Origin: an uncultured Pelolinea sp.
Lineage (GTDB): Bacteria; Chloroflexota; Anaerolineae; Anaerolineales; Anaerolineaceae
Assembly (NCBI GenBank): GCA_937902055.1
Contig: CALGUJ010000205.1
Span: 1-10,219, forward strand
Length of the DNA: 10,219 nt
Direction: 5' to 3'
In this document: positions 4,868 through 10,219 of the stretch, piece after piece
Position numbering within the stretch: the stretch's first letter is position 1
Layout of the letters: each line of letters begins with the position of its first letter
Notes under the pieces: generated by a model
What the model was told of the DNA's origin: nothing
What the model saw: only the letters and a program-made list of their open reading frames with translations
Databases searched by the model: none
Translations under genes and position numbers: made by a program

Positions 4868-6572
4868 CGCTGGTTTCTCTCGATAATTCTCTTTCTATAA
4901 GCGATTCTGACAAAACCTCTATAGCCAACATGGAAGCTTTACCGGTGACATCGGTGCAGCCGCCTCCGCGCACGTGAGCTCCGGCCGCGTCGAATTCCTT
5001 TTGTTCGGCCTTATTCGTGAGGTCGTACGGCCGTCCATATTTTGCTGTGTGAATGTTGGCGCAATAATTGGAACCGAGTTCTTCAATGAATCTGCTGCGG
5101 TATTTCTGTACCAGTTCAAAATTTTTGTATTTGCTTTCCCGGTCACCGTCAAAATTTTGGCGCTCTCTGGAGAAAATCAACCCAATGGACAATACACCGC
5201 CGATGAATGCCGAACAAGTCGAATCATTCACCTGGCCGATGCCGCCGCTAAGTCCGGTTGCTGTTTTAAATACTTCTTCATTGAAAACTCCCAGCGTTTC
5301 GGTTACCGCCGCAACCACGCTTTGACCGCAGCCGTGGTATTTTTCCTCATACTCCATGCCGAGTTGATAGGCTTGCCAGGATTTCTTGCGCCAGGCATTT
5401 TCCAGAGGCAGACGGCGAAAAGCTTCCACAATGCGTTGCAGCAAACTCTCGTTTCCCGCGCCCAATCCGCAATAGCGTTCGACCGCAGCCGCGATGCCAA
5501 TCTCTTTAATGGTTTGTTGAATTTCAATTGAAGAAGGATCGTCCACATCATAATAATGGAAAGCGGCGGCGATACCCCTGATCAGGTGTTTGGGATCGAT
5601 GCCGTTCTTGAGGCAAAGCAAGGTGGGGCCGATCAGGCGGTCATCTCTGGCCAATTTGCGCTTGGGGTCAGCCGCGGACCTTGCCACCGTATCACCGACC
5701 GTCGGATTGTTGGTATGCTCCAACACGTTCGAGATCCATCTGTGCATATCCGCTTCGGTAAAACCGAATTCTTTCTGCAAAGCAGCGCTGACTTCGCCCA
5801 AGGCGCTTTCAGCTTCGACTCTGATCACTTTGTCTTCCAAACAATCCACCAGAAGGGGATAATCAAAGAATTTACCTTGATAGGAGAGAACCGCATGACA
5901 CATATTATAGGTGTAGATCTTGCGGATTTCTTCAGCCCGCATATCCTCAACCAGGCGCAGCGATTGGCATGCCGGTAAGGGACCTTTGAATCCTTGCTTG
6001 TCGACGGGCAATTCAGCGTAGCCATTTGTCCAAACCACAAGCGGGTCTTTTTCAAGCGCTTCCTGGGGCGGGACCGGGGCAATGCGGATCACTAAAGCCT
6101 CCACAATGCCGACGCGGTCATTGAAAAAATCCACCTGATCCGGCGCCAAATCCTGATAAAGGAATTCCCTGAATTTTGGGCCGGCATGAATCAGGTTGGT
6201 GCACAAAATAAGATTGATCGCAGTGTCAAAGCCATTGGCTTTTCTTTTAATAACAAGTTTTCGAACCTGAGCCGCGACTGTTTCAAAATTCTTGGGAAAA
6301 ACCGCCAGGGCTATCAGGCTAGTACTGTCGAATTCTCTTTGCAGTTCTTCCTGGTCTTGCGTGGTGATCGCTCTGTAACCGCTGATCTTAACCTGCTCGA
6401 TGTTTTTGCTGCTGGCATGAACGACGGTATAGGATTTCTGTTCATTTAACTGACGAATCAGATCCGCCGATTCATCCACCAGGCAAATATCAAAGCCTTC
6501 GTGATTGAATAGATCGGCAATAAAACCACGTCCGATTTTTCCGGCGCCCCAGATGACAATTTTTTTAGTCAT
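4857..6572 (-). CDS. Mannitol-1-phosphate 5-dehydrogenase-like enzyme fused to a C_GCAxxG_C_C redox domain
   Basis: A 571-residue two-part protein. Residues 1 to about 395 are a full-length polyol-phosphate dehydrogenase of the MtlD/long-chain mannitol dehydrogenase family (E. coli MtlD is 382 residues). They show the NAD-binding GAGKIGRGFI (9-18) and the catalytic pattern K218-x4-N223-x2-H226 matching the family's KxxxxNxxH. This enzyme class interconverts a hexitol phosphate and a ketose phosphate with NAD(H). Residues about 400-555 form a second domain resembling C_GCAxxG_C_C putative redox proteins: GCGQSV with Cys415, LSGGIGQVNDSTCSAFIGG with Cys453, then Cys504 (LGSNYC) and Cys539 (RGGGC). 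All four family cysteines are kept. The frame is continuous through the junction. The ATG at 6572 is chosen because the Rossmann strand follows at once; it overlaps the previous stop by 8 bases (ATGACTAA), indicating coupled translation. The cysteine domain may bind a metal or cluster, or sense redox state; that is inference. Confidence 0.88.
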   Translation of the reverse strand: MTKKIVIWGAGKIGRGFIADLFNHEGFDICLVDESADLIRQLNEQKSYTVVHASSKNIEQVKISGYRAITTQDQEELQREFDSTSLIALAVFPKNFETVAAQVRKLVIKRKANGFDTAINLILCTNLIHAGPKFREFLYQDLAPDQVDFFNDRVGIVEALVIRIAPVPPQEALEKDPLVVWTNGYAELPVDKQGFKGPLPACQSLRLVEDMRAEEIRKIYTYNMCHAVLSYQGKFFDYPLLVDCLEDKVIRVEAESALGEVSAALQKEFGFTEADMHRWISNVLEHTNNPTVGDTVARSAADPKRKLARDDRLIGPTLLCLKNGIDPKHLIRGIAAAFHYYDVDDPSSIEIQQTIKEIGIAAAVERYCGLGAGNESLLQRIVEAFRRLPLENAWRKKSWQAYQLGMEYEEKYHGCGQSVVAAVTETLGVFNEEVFKTATGLSGGIGQVNDSTCSAFIGGVLSIGLIFSRERQNFDGDRESKYKNFELVQKYRSRFIEELGSNYCANIHTAKYGRPYDLTNKAEQKEFDAAGAHVRGGGCTDVTGKASMLAIEVLSESLIERELSRETSDAK

Positions 6573-8301
6573 GATCCAAAACCCGATCAAGGAAGATTTT
6601 TTCCGCTTCCGCCGTCCAGGTCTTTCCTTCACCCAGGAATTCGGCAATTTCGGGAATTCTTTTATCCAAATCACTGACTGCCGTCAAAGGGAAATCAGTC
6701 ACGTGCGGGAAGATCACGATCTTGCCGGGGAACACCCAATTCTTCATGGCTTTAATACCGTCGGAAATTTGATTCAGTCCACCCACAGCCGCCACCGATA
6801 GTTCAGGTTTAAGTTGCCCGGAAACCACCCGGTCAACCACCGCTTTCTGGTCATCCAGGCCTGAACCGCTATGGCCAACCATGCGGATTTGTTTTGGCCC
6901 GCAGATCAGCCAGGCGTCGACCGAGCCCAGCTCCCCGCGTTTCAATCCAGCGAAAAGGTCAATCACAGCTCCCTTGCCCGCGTGCATGGTAGATTCAACA
7001 ATAATTTTCGGAATTGCCACCATCACCTGGATGTCATCGAATCCGCCCATCTTGCGGACGCGATCCATGACCGCCTGATAACCTTGCGGATCCGCGACGG
7101 AATTTACAATGACCAATTCCTTCTTGTTCTTTCCGGCGAATGGGGCAAAAAAATCGATCAATGCATCGTAACGGGATTCGGTTACCTCGCTGGCAACGAT
7201 CAGCGAAGGGCCATCCTTACTTTCAATTGCCCGCTGTAAATGCAGGCGACCCATTGGGCCTCCCGCTCCCAAAATCCAGGTGATCCCACCCGGTTTCAGT
7301 GAAACGCGCGGTTCGGTTTGCCGGTAAGCCGATTCAATTTTGGTTGTCTCGGAGCCGACAAAATAGATCGAGTCGTAATGAAGCCGACCCAGATCGATCT
7401 CAACCGTGCCGTTCAATGGCTTTTCAGACATCAAAGCCAGCACACCAGAGTTTGCCAACATCCTGGAAGCTGGATTAAAAACTTGCGAATTGACGTCCAG
7501 TAAAACAATATCGTCAAACACACGACCGGAGTTCATCAATGATTCCTGGTTTACGATCTCACAGGGAATTTTCGCTTTGGCGCAAAGCGCGATTAAATCG
7601 TTTTTAAGATCCTCAGGGATATCCGTAATCACAACCTGCTTCGGCGCGTTGGCTGAAAACCATTTCTGATCGATCATATACCCAGAGCGTGCGTGCTCCC
7701 CGCCCCAGAAAAGAATCAAGCCATCCTTTTTGAAGGTGTCGCGGTAAGGCATTCGATAGGCAGCCTCAACGCAAGCCCACGGTTCGGTGATGGCGCTGGA
7801 CGCATACGGCATATCATCGGGAACCGGGATGAGATAATTTCCGGCATCGCCATGTAAAATTTCCCGACCGATGGTGGCATACTGGCGATAACCGCCATCC
7901 ATGCCAAAGCAGAAAGGCACGCTCTTGCCATCCACCCAGACATCCGGCTGCAACGTGAATCGTTGGCCAATGCGATATTCATTGATAAGGTTTTTTCCAA
8001 CCCCCAACACAGTAAAGGAAATTTCGTGTCCCGGTACGATCGGGTTCACTTTCAGGTTCCTTCCGGTCAGCCGCGGATGTGCATCACCCGCATCGATTTC
8101 TTTAACATCGGTGTAGCACAGGCTCACCGCATCGATGCGCATCAATAATTCATCATCCGAATACAAAGGGATCTCGCGTTCAACCGGTTTTCCATCAATA
8201 CCCAGGTTCTCCAAGCCGGCGCCATAGAGCGGCCAGGCAAGCTGACGCTCTTTTTGGGGATTCTCAGCGCGATAATATTTTTCAAATCGTTCGGTTTTCA
8301 T
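6565..8301 (-). CDS. Zinc-dependent MDR dehydrogenase, L-sorbose-1-phosphate reductase-like, with doubled nucleotide-binding domain
   Basis: A 578-residue cytoplasmic oxidoreductase of the medium-chain dehydrogenase family, much longer than the usual 340-410. The GroES-like catalytic domain (about 20-190) has the zinc ligands Cys62, His92-Glu93 (in PGHE) and Glu173 (in EPWAC); the four-cysteine structural zinc loop is absent. A first Rossmann-like domain (about 193-330) has the family layout, ending in LHYDSIYFVGS, but its glycine loop is degenerate (WGGEHARSG). A second one (about 338-465) has an intact ILGAGGPMG loop. The chain then closes with a normal MDR C-terminus (GHSGSGLDD, VAAVGGLNQ, FPGKIVIFP) that resembles SorE-type sorbose-1-phosphate reductases. 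The ATG at 8301 follows AGGAAAT and is preferred over an in-frame start further upstream, which would lie beyond the promoter. As first gene of the cluster it probably reduces the imported ketose phosphate, or oxidises a polyol phosphate. Confidence 0.85.
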   Translation of the reverse strand: MKTERFEKYYRAENPQKERQLAWPLYGAGLENLGIDGKPVEREIPLYSDDELLMRIDAVSLCYTDVKEIDAGDAHPRLTGRNLKVNPIVPGHEISFTVLGVGKNLINEYRIGQRFTLQPDVWVDGKSVPFCFGMDGGYRQYATIGREILHGDAGNYLIPVPDDMPYASSAITEPWACVEAAYRMPYRDTFKKDGLILFWGGEHARSGYMIDQKWFSANAPKQVVITDIPEDLKNDLIALCAKAKIPCEIVNQESLMNSGRVFDDIVLLDVNSQVFNPASRMLANSGVLALMSEKPLNGTVEIDLGRLHYDSIYFVGSETTKIESAYRQTEPRVSLKPGGITWILGAGGPMGRLHLQRAIESKDGPSLIVASEVTESRYDALIDFFAPFAGKNKKELVIVNSVADPQGYQAVMDRVRKMGGFDDIQVMVAIPKIIVESTMHAGKGAVIDLFAGLKRGELGSVDAWLICGPKQIRMVGHSGSGLDDQKAVVDRVVSGQLKPELSVAAVGGLNQISDGIKAMKNWVFPGKIVIFPHVTDFPLTAVSDLDKRIPEIAEFLGEGKTWTAEAEKIFLDRVLDHD

Positions 8302-8342
8302 TATTTTAATTTCCTGAATTGAAATTGTTGTTTGCTTTCTAC

Positions 8343-8372
8343 ATTTTATCTCTACTTGTTGATTTTTGTCAA
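8343..8372 (-). promoter_or_regulatory. Sigma-70-type promoter of the PTS/dehydrogenase cluster
   Basis: On the minus strand a perfect -35 box TTGACA (8372-8367) is followed after 18 bases by TAAAAT (8348-8343). The expected transcript start near 8336 leaves a leader of about 35 bases before the ATG at 8301. The spacer holds ATCAAC, the same hexamer that ends the palindrome upstream of the regulator gene, which would be a fitting site for repression. Confidence 0.75.
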
Positions 8373-8457
8373 TTGCTGTCGTTATGAATTGTCGTATTTT
8401 GGCGTATTGATTCACTGCTTCCTTTTCGGTGTAAGGACACTCGGAAAATTATTTTGT

Positions 8458-8466
8458 TGGTACAAT
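8458..8466 (+). promoter_or_regulatory. Possible extended -10 promoter for surE
   Basis: TGGTACAAT has the TGn extension and a good -10 box (TACAAT, 8461-8466), about 30 bases before the surE start. No recognisable -35 box lies at the right distance. It lies within the 193-base divergent region between surE and the PTS cluster. Confidence 0.4.
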
Positions 8467-8494
8467 TCATGGTTGTTCCGATTTCTAGAATTCA

Positions 8495-9301
8495 ATGGGT
8501 AATATGGATAAATTAAAAAAGCAAATATTGTTGTCCAACGACGATGGAATCGACTCGCCGGGTTTATGGGCCGCGGCTGAGGCGCTTTCCGAACTGGGTT
8601 ACGTGACTGTCGCAGCACCGCGCGACCACATGTCCGCCACAGGGCGCGGTCATCAGAGAGGCTCCGACGGCTCGATCACCAAGAAAGTACTAAACATCAG
8701 AGGCCAGAACTGGGACGTGTACGCCATCGGCGGATCGCCTTCGCAGACGGTCGTGCATGGCTTGATCGAGCTGGTGCCGCAAAAACCCGACCTGGTGGTT
8801 TCGGGAATCAACTTCGGCGAGAACCTCGGCACCGATGTGACCTATTCCGGCACAATCGGGGCGGCCATTGAAGGCGCCTCCTTCGGTATTCCCGCGCTGG
8901 CGGTCTCGCGTCAATTGACCAGCGAGGAATGGGATGGTTTTGCTCCGGAAGTGGATTTCTCGGTTTCCGCTTATTTCACCAAGGTTTTCGCGAAAATCCT
9001 GCTCGAAAAGAAAATGCCGGCGGACGTGGACGTTTTAAATGTGGTGGTGCCTGAAGAAGCCACGTTCGATACGCCATGGAAAGTGACCAAGCAGGCAAAA
9101 ATCCGTTATTTTAAACCCTTTGTCCAGCGTGACGGACAAACCGCGCGCATCAGCTCCAACACTATCCAGGATGAGGAAATCCCGCCTGAAAATGATATGT
9201 ACACCATGCGGCTGGAACACAAGGTCGCGGTTGTGCCCATCAGCCTGGACCTCACCTCGCGGGTGAACCTGAACGACTTCGAAAAATTGCTGCGGGAATA
9301 A
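8495..9301 (+). CDS. surE: 5'/3'-nucleotidase SurE
   Basis: A 268-residue SurE-family metal-dependent phosphatase that removes phosphate from nucleoside 5'- and 3'-monophosphates in the cytoplasm, linked to stress survival in other bacteria. It shows the N-terminal ILLSNDDGIDSPG with metal ligands Asp16-Asp17, Ser47 in MSATGRG, and Asn106 in SGINFGENLG, plus YSGTIGAAIEG. The usual GTPxDCV segment reads GSPSQTV here, a noticeable variant at the substrate-side loop. There is no clear ribosome site before the ATG at 8495; the in-frame ATG at 8504 (residue 4) is equally possible and would give an N-terminus nearer the family norm. It is transcribed away from the PTS cluster and appears to be a single-gene unit with its own terminator. 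Confidence 0.92.
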   Translation: MGNMDKLKKQILLSNDDGIDSPGLWAAAEALSELGYVTVAAPRDHMSATGRGHQRGSDGSITKKVLNIRGQNWDVYAIGGSPSQTVVHGLIELVPQKPDLVVSGINFGENLGTDVTYSGTIGAAIEGASFGIPALAVSRQLTSEEWDGFAPEVDFSVSAYFTKVFAKILLEKKMPADVDVLNVVVPEEATFDTPWKVTKQAKIRYFKPFVQRDGQTARISSNTIQDEEIPPENDMYTMRLEHKVAVVPISLDLTSRVNLNDFEKLLRE

Positions 9302-9318
9302 TCCGCAGTAATTTTTTT
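9282..9318 (+). terminator. Intrinsic terminator overlapping the surE stop codon
   Basis: The stem CTGCGG/CCGCAG (9290-9295/9303-9308) can be extended by a G-U pair and flanking A-T pairs out to 9282/9316. Its loop, 9296-9302, contains the stop codon TAA (9299-9301). Seven T follow at 9312-9318. Confidence 0.85.
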
Positions 9319-9326
9319 AATCCCGC

Positions 9327-9357
9327 TTGACTCTCCCCCAAGGGCAGCGTGTATACT
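9327..9357 (+). promoter_or_regulatory. MerR-type promoter with 19-base spacer (autoregulation)
   Basis: The -35 box TTGACT (9327-9332) and -10 box TATACT (9352-9357) are 19 bases apart, the overlong spacing at which MerR-family activators act by underwinding DNA. The spacer holds a dyad of the form CTnCCCnnnGGGnAG (9333-9347), the position and shape expected of the regulator's own operator. The MerR gene starts 44 bases downstream. Confidence 0.85.
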
Positions 9358-9364
9358 GGGCATA

Positions 9365-9378
9365 CTGAAGGCCTTCAG
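9365..9378. repeat. Perfect 14-base palindrome CTGAAGGCCTTCAG in the merR leader
   Basis: The palindrome has no central spacer and starts 8 bases after the -10 box, near the expected transcript start. With no loop it is more plausible as a protein-binding DNA site than as an RNA hairpin. Confidence 0.6.
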
Positions 9379-9400
9379 AATCCACGAAAGGATTGACAGG

Positions 9401-10219
9401 ATGCTCATCAAAATCGGCGATTTCGCGAAAGAGGGCGGTGTGTCCGTAAAAGCCCTGCGTCATTACGAAAAACTCGGGCTGCTGCAGCCAGCCTGGGTCA
9501 ACCGCTTCAACGGCTACCGTTACTACGCGCCCGAACAACTCGACCGGCTGGATTTGCTGCAAGCATACAAGCATGCAGGTCTTCCCTTGAAACAAATTGC
9601 GGCGCTTCTGGACACCCAGCTCAGCGAGCGTGATTTTTGTTCAATCTTGGAACGGCATGCCCAGACCTTGCAGTGCCAGGCCGCAGCAGTACAAAACAGA
9701 CTTGCCGTTATCGCCGCCTGCCGAGCCTGCCTGCAGACCGGCGGAACGCGATCGGACGTCGAGCGCAGCCTGTCAACCTGCAAACATTCGCTTATATCTG
9801 AAAAAATGGAGGAAACTTTGAATATCCCAATAAAATCATTACCGGATATGAAACTGGTGGGCCTGCGCTATGAAGGAAAGAACGAACACAACGAGATCGC
9901 GGAGAATTGGACAGAGTTCAACCAACGTTCGCATGAAATCAAGAACGTCATCAACGAGGCTGCTTACGGCGTGTGTTTCATTCCCGATGGGCTGCCGGAA
10001 GGCGAATTCGCATACCTGTGCGCTTTTCCGGTATCGGAATTCCGCGACATCCCCGCAGGCTTGGCAACCCTCGAACTGGAACCCATGCAGGCAGCGGTGT
10101 TCGAGCATCGCGGCGCTTACGAAACGTTGGGGAAGACCTATGCCAATATTTACCAAAAATGGCTGCCTGAAGCCGGGTTTAAAGCATTGAAGAAAGGGCT
10201 GGATATGGAAGTCTATACC
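9401..10219 (+). CDS. MerR-family regulator with GyrI-like effector-binding domain (3' end cut by window)
   Basis: The frame is open from ATG 9401 to the window edge (273 residues), probably lacking only the last few. Residues 1-70 form the MerR winged helix (IGDFAKEGGVSVKALRHYEK and NGYRYYAPEQLDRLDLLQ). Residues about 72-112 look like the dimerising coil. Residues about 140-273 resemble the GyrI-like/BmrR effector-binding domain (PMQAAVFEHRGAYETLG, YQKWLPEAGF, GLDMEVY), with Glu235 in the ligand-facing FEHRG. Such proteins sense hydrophobic or cationic compounds and activate efflux or detoxification genes. Five cysteines (80, 92, 107, 110, 127) crowd the region between the two domains, including a CRAC pair, which is odd for a drug sensor. 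AAAGGA lies 8 bases before the start. The MerR-style promoter upstream indicates autoregulation; a target gene may follow just outside the window. Confidence 0.9.
   Translation, partial: MLIKIGDFAKEGGVSVKALRHYEKLGLLQPAWVNRFNGYRYYAPEQLDRLDLLQAYKHAGLPLKQIAALLDTQLSERDFCSILERHAQTLQCQAAAVQNRLAVIAACRACLQTGGTRSDVERSLSTCKHSLISEKMEETLNIPIKSLPDMKLVGLRYEGKNEHNEIAENWTEFNQRSHEIKNVINEAAYGVCFIPDGLPEGEFAYLCAFPVSEFRDIPAGLATLELEPMQAAVFEHRGAYETLGKTYANIYQKWLPEAGFKALKKGLDMEVYT

Noticed and set aside
4974..5531. A 185-residue plus-strand open frame opposite the dehydrogenase fusion
   Set aside because: It lies wholly antisense to a well-recognised gene with catalytic motifs, shows no domain of its own and has no convincing ribosome site; it is a codon-bias shadow.
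8302..8415. N-terminal extension of the MDR dehydrogenase to an upstream in-frame start
   Set aside because: The extension would include the -35/-10 promoter, is not dehydrogenase-like, and a ribosome site precedes the ATG at 8301.
8412..8618. A 68-residue minus-strand frame across the divergent region and the start of surE
   Set aside because: It covers the conserved surE N-terminus in antisense and looks like chance coding.

Overview
The window looks like a chromosomal piece of a free-living bacterium with moderate G+C. The mix of an FGGY sugar kinase, a fructose-type PTS, a SurE nucleotidase and a MerR regulator with an effector domain would suit an anaerobic Chloroflexota (Anaerolineae-like) or a Firmicute. 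This is an inference from gene content and codon style, with no marker gene to settle it.

Left edge (1-618): the 3' end of an FGGY carbohydrate kinase, then a self-contained tRNA unit made of a consensus-like promoter, a tRNA-Arg with the uncommon anticodon GCG, and a strong intrinsic hairpin terminator that also faces the gene cluster arriving from the right.

Centre (642-8301, all on the minus strand): a catabolic cluster of seven genes. In transcription order they are an L-sorbose-1-phosphate-reductase-like zinc dehydrogenase with a doubled nucleotide-binding domain; a mannitol-1-phosphate-dehydrogenase-like enzyme fused to a C_GCAxxG_C_C cysteine domain; PTS components IIA, IIB and IIC of the fructose family; a DeoR/GlpR-type regulator; and a two-domain SIS sugar-phosphate protein. 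The first four overlap or almost touch. IIC, the regulator and the SIS gene follow after gaps of 90-170 bases. A near-consensus promoter (TTGACA, 18 bases, TAAAAT) precedes the first gene. My reading is that the PTS imports and phosphorylates a ketose, polyol or amino-linked sugar. The two dehydrogenases would then reduce and re-oxidise it through a hexitol phosphate toward fructose 6-phosphate, and the SIS protein would isomerise or de-glycate an intermediate. There is no 1-phosphofructokinase, which argues against plain fructose as substrate. The substrate cannot be read from the sequence.

Right edge (8302-10219, plus strand): a divergent intergenic region leads to surE (5'/3'-nucleotidase), which ends in a terminator whose loop contains the stop codon. 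A MerR-family regulator with a GyrI-like effector domain follows. Its promoter has the 19-base spacer and dyad typical of MerR-controlled promoters, so it is probably autoregulated. It runs off the window a few residues before its expected end.

The most unusual items are the dehydrogenase-redox domain fusion, the tandem Rossmann domains in its partner, and the tRNA-Arg(GCG). No IS element, CRISPR array, phage gene or origin was seen. No stretch over 300 bases is without a gene.
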